This document shows positions 1 through 11,580 of a stretch of DNA of 64,000 nucleotides, piece after piece. The notes under the pieces are model-generated. The model had not been told where the DNA came from and did not search any database. It saw nothing but the letters and a program-made list of their open reading frames with translations. This DNA comes from Fratercula arctica (lineage: Eukaryota > Chordata > Aves > Charadriiformes > Alcidae): NCBI GenBank assembly GCA_947846985.1, contig CANTUZ010000001.1:5005504-5069503 (forward strand). Reading direction: 5' to 3'. Numbering within the stretch: position 1 is the stretch's first letter; each line of letters begins with the position of its first letter. A program made the position numbers and the translations under genes.

Positions 1-603
1 CCTACACAACAAGATTAAAGATAAGTGCTAAAAGGCACCGTATTTCTGAGCCACAAATCTAAATGTAAATGAAAAATGTTTAGGGGCTAATGTGAGAAAA
101 AAGCTATGGAAGAGCCATTAAAATAATATCTGATTTTGAAGCCAAATTTAATTCAAGTCCTGAGGATTTCTAAGCTTTTAAAGCTGACAAGAAGCAGGGA
201 CTTTCTCTCACACGCCACCATTTTGTGTATGTAAGCAACTGAAATCGCCTGGCATAGCACAGCAGAGAAGAAAGCACTGTAAAAGTAATTATACGTTTAG
301 ATGTGTAAATGGAAGCGATGCTTTAACAAGAGCATTTGAACATATGATTAGATGTTCTGGTCTTTCAACTGGATTTGTCTATCTGAAGCATTTGATGGCT
401 TTTCATCCAATTATTGAACAAAAATGATAGCTAACGACAAGTTGTTACAACATATCATTTTTATGTTGCATCCATCTATTGTATCTCTAAGGTGCCTATT
501 ACTGTTCTGTTTAAGTGCCAGTCCTATTCTGAATGGCCTCCATCCACGCAATTATACAACGACAATCAATGCAAAAGGCTAATTGAACATGTCTTGCAAA
601 TAC
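1..603 (-). other. TENM4: TENM4 intron (partial) after the EGF2-3 exon
   Basis: The intron starts with GTATTTGCAAG at 603 and leaves the window at base 1. It is AT-rich. I see no repeat, exon or regulatory motif that I can support. Confidence 0.85.
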
Positions 604-798
604 CTTCTTCGCAGCTCTCGCCTTTGTATCCCGGGTTGCAGATACAGGTCCCCATGATGCACGTGCCGTGGTTGCTGCAGGAGACGTCGATGCACTGGTT
701 CGTGGGGACATCGCATTCTGCTCCTTTCCAGCCGCTATGGCACAAGCACCTCCCCTTCATGTACTGCCCATTTCCACTGCACAGCACTGGGCAGGAGG
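604..798 (-). CDS. TENM4: TENM4 exon: EGF-like repeats 2 and 3
   Basis: A 195-bp exon encodes 64 complete residues after the split Ala codon. EGF2 has cysteines at residues 2, 6, 17, 19 and 28; the expected third cysteine is a tyrosine at residue 12 (G-N-G-Q-Y). This leaves an odd number of cysteines. Teneurins are known to dimerise through free cysteines in EGF repeats 2 and 5, so this is a functional feature and not damage. EGF3 has all six, at residues 35, 40, 46, 51, 53 and 62. The exon ends G-E-S-C-E-E, phase 1, with donor GTATTT. The acceptor follows TACCTTTCCCCAG. The next EGF exon lies below position 1. Confidence 0.97.
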
Positions 799-999
799 CT
801 GGGGAAAGGTAACAGAAATCACATTAAAACCCAAGTGTACACGGCTCTCGCTTCAAAAAAGAACACAAGAGACCAGCATGGGATGTATATTCTCCATACG
901 CAGTCTTCAGTGGGATATGTTGTTCTTTTCTTTGCCAAAACCAATTCTTTTACGTGGATGACACCCAACTGTTAGCTGTATTCTCCTACAAACGTTTAA

Positions 1000-1019
1000 A
1001 ACAAACAAACAAACAAACA
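1000..1019 (+). repeat. AAAC microsatellite
   Basis: Five units of AAAC, ending in CAG. Simple repeat about 200 bases upstream of the EGF2-3 exon in the direction of transcription. Confidence 0.9.
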
Positions 1020-3046
1020 GCGCTTTCGAGTTACAATATCTCCTCGCTTTGTGTCTCTGATACTAAAAATTCAGAATTGTCTTGTATTCTGACTTTTCAG
1101 TGTACTGATGTCTTCTTTCAGCAGCGCCACTGACCTTACATTGCTTATCCCTGTCCCCGACCCTCTGCCAGACTTCATAATTTCCTTGGCTCTGGACCTC
1201 AGCTGGATACAAATCACTCCCCTGTTTTTCTGTCGTGATTCTCAGCTTTACGGGTTTCAGTTGCTTTGCTCAGAGTCCAGAATGCCACGTTGAGACTATT
1301 TCCTCGATTTAGCTCATTTCATGCCATCAACTGAATCTTCAGCCCCCTTTTTCTGTTTTGGTTACCACCAGCACTGGACTCCATTCGCCATCAGACACAA
1401 TGTAAAACTGGCCTTTAGTCTTTCCAAGCTCCCTGTAATAAAAGTTTTCCAAATCTAACCTCTGACTTTTGTATCAGTTTATAAAGGATTTTTTAACTAT
1501 CCTTGTTTCTGGCAAAGTTCGCTGATTCTCAAGGCCAACCAGCTACAGGTTTTCTCCCCTGTGACAAAGGGGAAAAGAGGAAGATGACAAGCTCAAGCTG
1601 TGGCATGATGGATCCCGGGATTAAACATTTTCTGAGCTGAATTTGGAAAACATCAGGCAGAGTGGGATGGGATGAACTGAAGGATACAGAGCAGGGTCCC
1701 CAAGGAAGGAGAGAGCAACAAGGACCAGACTGCAGCCTCCGTGACCAAAGCTTTTGCTGCTCTCTAAGCTTCCCTCAGCTCCTCTCCGATTACGTCTTCT
1801 CCCTTTTCCATTCTCCACACCTGCCACCTTATGCTCCTTTTGTCCTCTGTTCTGATTTTTCCAAGGAAGCTGCTGATTTCTGTCCCTCAGAAACAATAGC
1901 CTTCCCCTGTTCGCTATCCCTTGAAATTTCTTCTAGCTTAAGCCCTGTTCTCTTCAATTTCATTTTGCTGCAACTGAGCTGCAAGGACACATATTCAACA
2001 CAGACTTTTCTTGTTCACTGTTGCACATCATCCTCAGGTGAGAGCAGCTGGGCTTCTCATCTGCCCCTCAGAAAGGCAATTTATGAACAATTTTTCTGCA
2101 GGACAAATGTGAAAGGAATACTCCAGTCTGCTGCTTAATTCAACTGCTTCAGGTGCATGATGAATACAAGGTACCTCTTTTGCTTCATTCCTGACTCTGA
2201 GTATCCACAGGAAGAGGTATTAACATGGTTAAGGCCAACATTCCTCTCCTTTTGCCACCTTTCCGGATAGCAATCACGTAATGCCCATCCTGTGTTGTTT
2301 CCATGTGTCATTATAGTCAAGCCTCTTTGAGCGTTACAGAATTTTAGCAACCTCAATACAATACAAAGCATTGCCAGCTCTGGCTGTTAAGCCAGTTTGA
2401 TGTGCAGCGAACTATATTTGCCTGACCAAGATAAAAGAGGTCTAGAAAAGAAAGGAATTTGGCAACTGTTATTACTAAGGAGCCCTCTGTTCACTTTAAA
2501 GGAAACAGACTGCAGCGGCGAGTTTCAAGTGCATCATTTGCAAGGAGATATCTACCTATACAGTACGAGGCACAAATTGTTTAAGATACACCGTGTTGTG
2601 TACATGGTTCACAGGAAACTCACTCTGTAATTTCACTTTTCAGCTATGCTGATGGAATTTTCCACCCCCCCTGTCTCAAATTTCAAATGCTCAGTAACGG
2701 AGCCTGTCCTTTCAAGGCACTGGAAGAGGATACTCTGCAGCTCTTTTCAACAAGAAGAAAGAATAATTGCCTTTAACCGGTGAGAGGTGGCTGAGAAAGA
2801 CTTACATGTTTTCTGACAAGGCAGCTGATCACTCAGTACAAGATCAGATAAATTACCGGCCATCTGCAATGAGACTGGTACGCTACAGAGTTCTCTGTGG
2901 AGAACACCTTCAGCATAACCTGGGAAGCACTGCTGCAAATGTCAAAGCAATGGCAAGAACAAGACCTCCTTTGTAGCATACCATAATGAATAAAGACAAA
3001 AGAGGTTTCTGGATTTTTTCCACTGCTACTTGTGCAACTCTTTTCC

Positions 3047-3068
3047 TTTTTTTTTTTTTTTTTTTTTT
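3047..3068 (+). repeat. T22 homopolymer
   Basis: An uninterrupted run of 22 T, directly followed by the inverted repeat at 3069-3151. Confidence 0.95.
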
Positions 3069-3151
3069 GGCATCTGAATGCTCAAACAATAATTATACAG
3101 AATCTGCGATTCCATGATTCTATATAATTATTGTTTGATCATTCAGTTGCC
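3069..3151. repeat. Inverted repeat, 29-bp arms, 25-base loop
   Basis: The left arm 3069-3097 (GGCATCTGAATGCTCAAACA then ATAATTATA) is complementary to 3123-3151 with 27 of 29 positions matching. Beyond the arms, the flanking T tract partly pairs with AACAAACAA at 3152-3160. It could be a folded-back duplication, a small TIR element remnant or a hairpin RNA. I do not recognise it. Confidence 0.85.
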
Positions 3152-4203
3152 AACAAACAATATCTAAGATGCCAAAATTATAGTAATCCTTTAGTGTGGT
3201 TATGATAGCAACAACCCAAATGCACACCACTTCTCTTCTAAAGTTTAGTATCAGAGAGAGAGTAAGATCATTTGTTTGCTTACTTTATACAGGACTTTAA
3301 AACACCATCTCCCGTGTTCATGGAGGCCTTCAAAAGGCCCATGAATACACCTCTGGTGATTTGTTCTCATTTACTTGGTTTAAAATAATTGGTTAATAAT
3401 ACATTAATAATTAGCTATTATTGAAAACAGAAGGGCTTTCTGCTCTGCAGTTTCCCACTCATTTGTGTGGTGAGTTACGAGGCTGAGTTGAAACAAAGGC
3501 ACACCCAGGAAATCCATGACCTAGAAGTCTTCACGTGGGCAGAGACCTGCTTATTTACGGATTACTGCTCAGTACAGGGACCGATATACGGCTGCAGACG
3601 GATACTGTAGCAGCCTTACACATGGCGCAGCTGCTGCCCTCTGAGGGATTTGTAGGTCAAAAGCAGCATCTTAGATTCCCCTGAAAACCAACAGGAAGCT
3701 AACGCTGGGGCCCTTGCACCTCATGCTCATGGCAGGATGATCCATTTAACAAGCCCACTGGACATGCATGCACAATTAGCATTTTGACACTCCAGGTATT
3801 AATGCGTCCTCCTAAAGGTGGGCAGTAATCTGTGATCTAAAGCCAGATGATTCTGAACCGAAAGATTGACTCGAATAGAAGGTGCTCATAGCAGCCAGAG
3901 CAAGCTCTCTGGTGAAGTGGAAGATACTCACGTGGCTCAACTGAAGTGCCTGAGAAAGCTCGGTTTATAACCCACGAAGGGAGGTAAGCTCCTCTGAAAG
4001 TGGATTCAGAACAAAAGTTTAAATATTCTGACTCACAGCGAAGGAGCTTCTCCTTCTCCACTGACTCTACTGGAAGCCTTGCAGGGAACAAAGCCTGAAC
4101 TTCTGCCCCTACCTAAAGTTAGGAGGTGTGAGTAGGAATATGCTGTGGGAGATGGAAAGAAAACTCCTTTTGTCTCCAGCTCTTTGGATTTGAAAAGGGG
4201 CTT

Positions 4204-4245
4204 GGAAATGCAAACCAAGTGTAAGGAAATGCAAACCAAGTGTAA
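4204..4245 (+). repeat. Exact tandem duplication, 2 x 21 bp
   Basis: The unit GGAAATGCAAACCAAGTGTA plus A occurs twice, head to tail, without mismatch. It sits within intron sequence of otherwise unique character. Confidence 0.9.
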
Positions 4246-5422
4246 CCTGAGTCAGCAAGAAGTTTGCCATAACAGCTCTCGGGGATGCAGACTGCCACAT
4301 CCATCTTACTGGGCTGTGAACTCTGAGACACCTCTGGGGTTTTTAGCCCGGACCACACCGCCTCAGCAGCCAGCTCCCCGCCTGCGGGGTGTGCGGCCGT
4401 CCTTATCTCTTGGCTGGGCTACAGGGATGTGACCCAAGCTCAGCTGGAGGGGGAGAGGACGTGGGGTTGGAGAGAGTTGAGCTCTCTCTCTTGGGAAGGA
4501 GCCAGCCTGCTTTCCAGAGGAGCAATGGGCTGGGGTGAAGGCCTGACCTGTTGCCTTAGCAAAAGCTCCTTGTGTGGGCACTAACTTTTTACGCTATATC
4601 TCCCTCCCCAGATGTATAAATCTGCATTCAGTTTGTTGGACTGTTTGAGCCAAAAAAGGCCTCGAAAAGGTTGATGCACGGCATTCTGGCATTTCCCACA
4701 TGCAACGTTTTCATTTCTCGCTCTGAAACATGTTTTTACTAAAAGTACTTCAGTTTGTTTTTAAATGTTTAAATAACCTAAAAAATTCAGGTCAAATGAA
4801 AACCCTTCCAAAACCATTTATTAAAAATACTTTTCACCTGAGCATAAAAATGTATTATATTGTTTGCTGGGGTAAGCCTCCTTCCCAGTCGTCCCGACGT
4901 TTTCATTTTTGGCCAGAATATCCAGTTCTTCCTGCCATTACTCCACTCTCAGCCTTCCTCTAACCCAGCCCCGCTCCCTACAGCCAGGCTCTCAGCGATC
5001 ACTTAGAGCTCAGGCAGACTTGCAAAGCCCGCAGCAATGGAAAAGGTACCTAATTTTTTTTTATATCTTAAAAGACAGTATCATTATGGGGTTGCACCAC
5101 ACAATGACAGAGTGCTCTGCTAAACAAACAGTAATGTCATGTTTTCAAGTGATGTCTTCTAACGTCGCTCCCAGACAGAAAATTCCCAGTGTGACACTTC
5201 GCCTGTCCGTAGGCAGCTCAGCGCTTCTGCTGTTGCGAAGGCCGCAGCAATCATGACCAGCAGCAAACAAATCCAGAGATCCCACTCGCTTCCATTCTAC
5301 CGCAGCATCCCCATGCTGGGTGAGGTGCACTTTGAAAAACGCACAGGCATGGACATAATTTCCGCAAGGAAAATGTCAACCGAAGGGGAGAGGGGAAGAG
5401 TTAATCAAGTATAAATTCCTAC

Positions 5423-5524
5423 CTCTGCCACAGTCAGGGCCCAGAAAGCCAAGGAAGCAATGGCAAGTCCCAGACACGCAGTCTCCATTCCCATAGCAAT
5501 TACTGGGACAATTATCCACTGATT
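5423..5524 (-). CDS. TENM4: TENM4 exon: EGF-like repeat 1
   Basis: A 102-bp exon encodes 33 complete residues, one whole teneurin EGF repeat. Cysteines are at exon residues 5, 9, 15, 20, 22 and 31, the full set of six with tenascin-type EGF spacing. The core reads [14 protein letters not shown] and the end F-L-G-P-D-C-G-R. Only the frame set by the split Glu codon gives this product; the other frames also stay open over the exon and could mislead. The acceptor follows CTTTTGTTTTCCAG and the donor is GTAGGAATT. Phase 1 on both sides makes the exon symmetric, as is usual for EGF modules. It sits between the juxtamembrane exon at 24728-24938 and the EGF2-3 exon at 604-798. Confidence 0.96.
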
Positions 5525-7659
5525 CTGGAAAACAAAAGAGAATTCAGATACTTCTTTAGGCCTCTGAGTTTGGGAGGGCTCTGGATGGCAGGACAGCTGA
5601 AACGTCAAAGCGATCGCTGCACGTGGGGCTGAAAGCATCAGTCTGAGCTCCACTGAACAGCGCTCAGCCCTTTACATCAACGGACGGCTCAACCCTAATG
5701 CATCAGTGCAGAGCGACGGCAAAGCCTATGATTAAATCGCAGCTGCTCAGCACCCGCCAGGCTTTGTCCTCACTCAGGACCTGAAAACTTCCAAATGCCT
5801 GTTCTTTCTGCTTATTTTTCCAACCGTCTTCCCTCTTTGAATTTACTGGAGAGGAGCAACACGCACCGTTCTCGTGGCAGAACGTACACCTTTGGTCCAT
5901 TTTGTTGACTCGTGTAAGTGAATTTGGTGCCAAACAGAGCTGAGCTATGATAGAAATGATCCTCTATGAAGTTCACTGAATACAGACTCTTGGTTCACCC
6001 TCTCTGCCTCTTGAAGGATTATTTCTAACCCAATGCCTTCTGGTTTGTTCAGCAATATTATACAAATACCCCAAAGCAGTGGGGCTAATACTGTATCTTG
6101 GTGGAACAGCAATGGGACTATTCACGCTTTCTTCTGTTTCTAGTTATCATCTTAAATTCCCTGACCTTGGCAAAAACACTGGCTATGCATCTTTGAAAGA
6201 AAGTTAACAGGTAAGCAAAATGTTATCTAGCACTTTTATTTTGAGGATAGTGCAGAATATTGGGGCTAAAAATTCTTTCATAAAAGGAGAACACAAGATG
6301 GTAAACCTTACCTCTCAAAAAGAGAATGAAAATAATTTTATTTTCTTGACTAAACTGTGAGTGAAGACTGAGTACACGTGAGTAGGGCTTGGAAAGATGA
6401 TGGAATACCATGGTTCATTCCACACTATTATTTCACATTTTCTCAGAGATGTGAATCAGATTAAAACTGGATTCAGTTACGCAGGAGGGGCTCTGGTGGT
6501 GCATCTGTCATGGAGTGGGGTGGAAAACTCAGCCACGTGCCTAATGGCTGTGCTTTCATAGACGTAACTTCACGAGGCTTTATGGTGGCAAAGACATTTG
6601 TAAACTGCCTATCGGTGAAAGGGAAGAGAAGCAGCTGCAGCAGAGATTGTGCAGATTAGTTTCTAATCACAAACGAAAGGAAGCCTGTTTCTGGATGGGC
6701 GTTCTCCAAACAGAGGTTTCTGAAGGACATTTTAAAGGACGTGGTGTAATTTCATCATTCGTAAAGGGCAACAGTGGTTGTAAATAATAAAAACAGTTTT
6801 AAACATTTATGTTCTAAGTCTCGGCATCAGATATCTCCTAATCAGATCGCTCCATGCAGCAAGGAAGGTACAAGGAAGTGCTGTCAGTTTTCTGACACTT
6901 AAGGTCTACGGTTAAGCAGATATTCACTTTACGGTGCATGGAAATACATTCACAGCATGCAGTCAACACTTTGAGCTTGAGCTGCCATCTTCACTCCCAT
7001 CAAATAGCAGCCATGCTTCCTAGAATAAAGGAATAGCAATTCCGGCCTTGTGCGTTTATACTGATATTTAAGTATACAAACTCTCACTTGGTAGCAGGTA
7101 TAAACACAAGTCTATCCTGTAAATGAAAGCTTAATATTAGCCCGTATGTATGCAATCGTCAGAACTTTGTGATTTTTTAATTTCACCGCTGAAAAGAAAG
7201 AAAATAATTTTACTTTATGTATTTTTTCCTTACGCCTTTTTTTTACAGTCTTTATATCCTTCTTGTCTTCAAGAAATATATGCAGAAATTTAGGAAAAAA
7301 AAGTTATTAAAACTGATGCACATTCACATATGAAGAACACAGAGCGCGTGAGTACTGTGAAACAAGATAATGAGATGGGTAAGGAGATTTAATGGCTCCT
7401 GTTGCTGAAAGGGTCAGTCCTTTTCCTCTAATCCTCTCGTCCTAGGCACAAGTCTAAACTCCGTCTTCTTGTGCTGGTTCTGGCACTTGTCAGACCCTTC
7501 AATGAGTTGGTTGAGCTCAAAAGGGGGCAAAAATATTAATGCAGCAGAGAAAAAAAAATGAGTGAACTGTTTTCTACTGCCTGAAAACTGGTCTTGTGAA
7601 GCCCCACCACCACACTGTCGCTTGGATGGGGGTCTGCAAGCTGTACGACACTGCGGAGA

Positions 7660-7735
7660 GGTTACACGTGCACGGCCTTTGATGTCAATGGGAACGGCTG
7701 TGTCAGTGCTTGATGCAAGACAGGCTCCTAGTGTT
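7660..7735 (+). repeat. Ancient amniote repeat remnant (TCAATGGGA motif)
   Basis: Contains TTTGATGTCAATGGGAACGG followed by a GCTGTGTCAGTGCTTGATGC segment, like an old interspersed repeat common in sauropsid genomes whose core reads TTGAAGTCAATGGGA. I cannot name the family. Confidence 0.4.
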
Positions 7736-8324
7736 ATGGCAACACCTCTAGTATATTAAAACTTTTTTTTTTTTTAAAGGCTTTTTTCAAGCTTTTGCTT
7801 TAAAAGGACTAAATTGAGTCCTTGAAAAGGAGTAAAATATCCATACAACTTTCTTGGTATGCTTATGTAATGTACTAAGTAATATTTATGCAAAATAAGA
7901 AAAAAATCAAAGCAACATCAAAAAAGCAATGTAGCATCAGGCCTGGCAGCTGTTCCAAAGCGTTAACAATGCACCACATGAGCTAAAAGGAAATCTTTGT
8001 TACTGGAAATAGTATTTTCCATGTATAGCATGGCTCAGCTGATGCACTTGTGATGCCCAGGACAAGACCGGCAATACTCAGTACACCAATTAGATGTCTA
8101 CTGTAGGTTAAACCGAAAGACTCTCGTCCACTATATTGACTAGGTATAACGAGATCTAGAAATTCAGACTGACCACAAAAATGCACCACACCTGTGTTTA
8201 GGTAACCAAACTTTCCTGACTCTTAGGGTGAATCCACATAATGAAGTTTATTCCAGTAGTGCTTCCTTTCCTCCTCTGACTAGTTGAGATGTAGATATTG
8301 TCATTAGATATCATGTAGATATTG

Positions 8325-8601
8325 TTAGGACAGGAGGAAGTGGCCTCAAGTTGCGCCAGGGAGGTTTAGATTGGATATTAGGAAATTTTTTTACACTGAA
8401 AGGGTTTTCAAGCAGTGGAACAGGCTGCCCAAGGAAGTGGTTGAGGCACCATCCCTGGAGGTATTTAAAAGACGGGCAGACGTAGTGCTTAGAGATATGG
8501 TTTAGTGATGGTTTTGTCAGAGTTAGGTTGATGGTTGGACTCGATGATCTGAAAGGTTCCTTCCAACCTCGGTAATTCTATGATTCTATGAATTCTATGA
8601 T
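8325..8601 (+). mobile_element. CR1 LINE 3' fragment
   Basis: The 5'-truncated copy begins near TAGGACAGGAGGAAGTGGCC, runs through the conserved CAGGCTGCCCAAGGAAGTGG and TGGACTCGATGATCTG blocks, and ends in ATTCTATGATTCTATGA, the CR1 tail octamer repeat. It is antisense to TENM4 and moderately diverged. Confidence 0.93.
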
Positions 8602-9284
8602 TAAAGACACCTATAATTGGTCAGATCCCATCCACACTGACTAACAATAATGAATGGCAAAAAAATATTCATGTATATTTTGGGGTTCATCTACAGATCT
8701 GGCATTTCACTTTCCAAAAATGTAGTGATATGCACACTTATCATTTCATTTATCACTATCTTCTCAGTTCTTGATTTCCCAGACTCTTCTTTGCAAGTGT
8801 GCCCTAACTGCATCATACCATACTGTGGCCAACACAAAAGGAATAAAAAAGCCAAGTAATTTCAACCCATTGTACCTTTTTCACTAAAGCACCTCAGTAA
8901 CTCTTAATTGTGGCCTGAACACCCTACACTGTTAATAATAGAGTAGGCTCTTAAAAATCCCTTCATTCTACTTCCTTGCTTCCTCTGATGCTCCTTATTT
9001 TTCTAATATAGCCAAAAGTAACATTTCTAAGGTACTCTCATTTTATACTAGCTCATGTTGCCCTGGAATAACCCGCCTGACAGAGAGGAGATGAAGCGAA
9101 AAGAAACTTCCCCCCAGTGGCTGGTGCCACTTACCATTTTTCAGCAGTTAAGGATACAAACTTGCCTGGTGGGACTCCGGGCAATTAAGGTCTCTGCACG
9201 CTCCTCAAAGTTCTTCACTACTGAGAACCAACTCCGAAAAGCGATGAAGATTCGTGTGGTACATGCCCTAGTAAACTCCCCACC

Positions 9285-9408
9285 CTTCCTGTAGGCCCCT
9301 TTAGGTACTGGAAGTGCCTCCTCTTCTCCAGGCTGAACAACCCCAACTCTCTCAGCCCGTCTTCATAGGAGAGGTGCGCCAGCCCTTTGATCATCTTTGT
9401 GGCCCTAT
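9285..9408 (-). mobile_element. CR1 LINE internal fragment
   Basis: Contains CTTCTCCAGGCTGAACAACC and CCAACTCTCTCAGCC, reverse complement of the CR1 ORF2 C-terminal coding region (G-L-F-S-L-E-K-R-R type). It lacks the 3' tail and is an old broken remnant. Confidence 0.8.
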
Positions 9409-10761
9409 CTAATGGTGCTTAGGTAGAAGAGAGCAAACTCTTTAACATTCAGGGAGCCCCTAAGTTAGTGGCACAAAACAACTGTCTGTCCTTTAAGTAT
9501 GTCCACAGTCAACATTGCTACAGAGGTGACAAACTGTCAATCAATAAATAAAAACAGGTCACTGCAGTTATGGCTAGGTTCTAGTCTCCATCTGTAAGCT
9601 GTTCATGTAATTATAAGAATATTTTACAATATATACAGAATTCCATATGGTGTTTTATGAATAGTGCCATGGGAACTGCTTTAGCGGATCATGGCAATGT
9701 TTTGTTTTGTTTTATTTGATTGTCAAAGTTCACTGTAAGACCATGGACAGTTGTTTTTTAGAAAGAGATAAATGTTCTCTGTTTTCAGTCTGACTCCCAC
9801 AGCTTTCCCTTGGCTTCCAGATCTCTGAAGTGATCTGATGGACACCAGCTGGTAAAGGCAAAGATTATTAATTGGAGGGTCAGCCAATGGATGATGCATG
9901 ATGCTTTCATATTTCATAGGGCTTTGCTGTCGCGTCCAAAGAGACCATTGACAATTCAGCTCCCATGCCACCTTTCAACAACCACCGGCAGCAGGAGCAA
10001 ACCTCCTGAAAGCAAACAACTCAACTGGGGCCAGACCTGCAAAGCTTGAGGTGGTGTGGCTTCTAATGGGGACTGCAGAAGCTTGCGTATGGAAGTGATT
10101 GTTCTGTCAGCTCCAAAATCTAATTACCAACTGAAAAAACAAGTCATTTCCCGAATAAATATGGTAAACATCCAGATCTCCTCTGAGAGAAGGAGTAAAT
10201 GACATCATGAGACACACAGTCTTCAGACTCATGCTGTCTCCTTTTGGAGAACGGTACAGCAATGCCCTGCCTGACACAGAGGTATTCCCGACCCAAGTCC
10301 AGCCTACCTCACTCAGGAAAAATAGGATGTACAAAAATGCTTCTATATTAATAAAAATGAGAGATGGAAAACATCTATGAAGTGTGAAAGCCTAGACTTC
10401 TCCAAGAGCAAAACTCTTCTTCTGAAGTACTCTTTAAGGTCCTTCCTGCTCAAGAGCTTTAATTATCAAAGCAGAGAGAGAAACATATCATGGTCTGGAG
10501 ACAAAACAGCTTTACTTCATGCACCATGTTGACTTACAGCTGCTGAGGATACTTTGGGATTTTTGCCATTTGTCTGAGGGGACTTTTTTCAGTATGAGTA
10601 ATTTCACAGCTGGTAGATTTTGAGGGAAATTTGGCTGAAACCTTTCTCTCATTGCTTGCTTTCCCACTGCAGTCACTCATCCTGAGAGAAGCTACAAACT
10701 GGCATGATCCTGCCCGTACCCACAATAAGACTTCACACTACACTATCTTTCAGTTACGGAT

Positions 10762-11506
10762 ATCATAGAATCATGGAATCATGGAATCATAGAATGGTTT
10801 GGGTTGGAAGGGACCTTAAAGATCATCTAGCTCCAACCCCTGCCCTGGGCAGGGACACCTCCCACCAGACCAGGCTGCTCAAAGCTCCATCCAGCCTGGC
10901 CTTGAACACCTCCAGGGATGGGGCAGCCACAGCTTCTCTGGGCAACCTGGGACAGGGGCTCACTACCCTCATAGTGAAAAATTTCTTCCTAATATCCAAA
11001 GTAAATCTCCCCTCTTACAGTGTAAAACCCTTCCCCCTTGTTCTATTGCTCCACTCCCTGATCCAGAGTCCCTCCCCAGCTTTCCTGTAGGCCCCCTTCA
11101 GGTACTGGAAGGCCACAATAAGGTCTCCCTGGAGCCTTCTCTTCTCCAGGCTGAACCCCCCCAACTCTCTCAGCCTGTCCTCACAGTAGAGGGGCTCCAG
11201 CTCCAGCGGGCCTCCTCTGGCCCCGCTCCAAGAGGTCCACATCATTCTTATGTTGGGGGTCCCAGAGCTGGAGGCAGCACTGCAGGGGGGTCTCCCCCGA
11301 GCGGAGCAAAGGGGCAGAATCCCCCCCCTCGCCCTGCTGCCCACGCTGCTGGGGATGCAGCCCAGGCTGCGGGGGGGTTTCTGGGCTGCCAGCGCACATT
11401 GCTGGCTCATGTTGAGCTTCTCACCCACCAACACCCCCAAGTCCTTCTCCTCAGGGCTGCTCTCCATCCATTCTCCGCCCAGCCTGGATTTGTGCTTGGG
11501 ATCACC
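10762..11506 (-). mobile_element. CR1 LINE, longest copy, with ORF2 C-terminal remnant
   Basis: Starts with tail repeats TCATAGAATCATGGAATCAT and extends about 745 bp toward the 5' side. The minus strand at 11015-11467 stays open for 150 codons and reads [14 protein letters not shown] and [17 protein letters not shown], the C-terminal end of CR1 ORF2 after the reverse transcriptase domain. The catalytic part is absent, so it cannot encode active protein. Confidence 0.95.
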
Positions 11507-11529
11507 AAGTTCAATAGGAAATTGCTAAT

Positions 11530-11580
11530 TGTTACCATTCCCACTTTTTTAGGTGGGTAACCTGAGGCATAGACAAATAC
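11530..11580 (+). repeat. Possible MIR-like SINE remnant
   Basis: ACCATTCCCACTTTTTTAGG followed by AACCTGAGGCATAGACAAAT resembles the MIR core segment with the pattern ATCCCCATTTTACAG ... AACTGAGGC. Short and diverged; it directly follows the CR1 copy. Confidence 0.35.

Larger units (their letters stand above)
799..5422 (-). other. TENM4: TENM4 intron between EGF1 and EGF2-3 exons
   Basis: A 4.6-kb GT-AG intron. It holds a CAAA microsatellite (1000-1019), a T-tract followed by a strong inverted repeat (3047-3151) and an exact 21-bp tandem duplication (4204-4245). Other open frames here have no family resemblance and no splice logic. The rest shows nothing recognisable. Confidence 0.85.

Noticed and set aside
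511..711. Serine/alanine-rich open frame overlapping the EGF2-3 exon
   Set aside because: Shadow frame of the real exon on the same strand.
4145..4432. Plus-strand open frame of 95 codons
   Set aside because: Its repeated K-C-K-E-M-Q-T-K-C part is caused by the 21-bp tandem duplication; no family resemblance.
5405..5653. Open frame across the EGF1 exon reading W-I-I-V-P-V-I-A-M
   Set aside because: This is a wrong-frame reading; the phase set by the neighbouring exons gives the six-cysteine EGF repeat instead.
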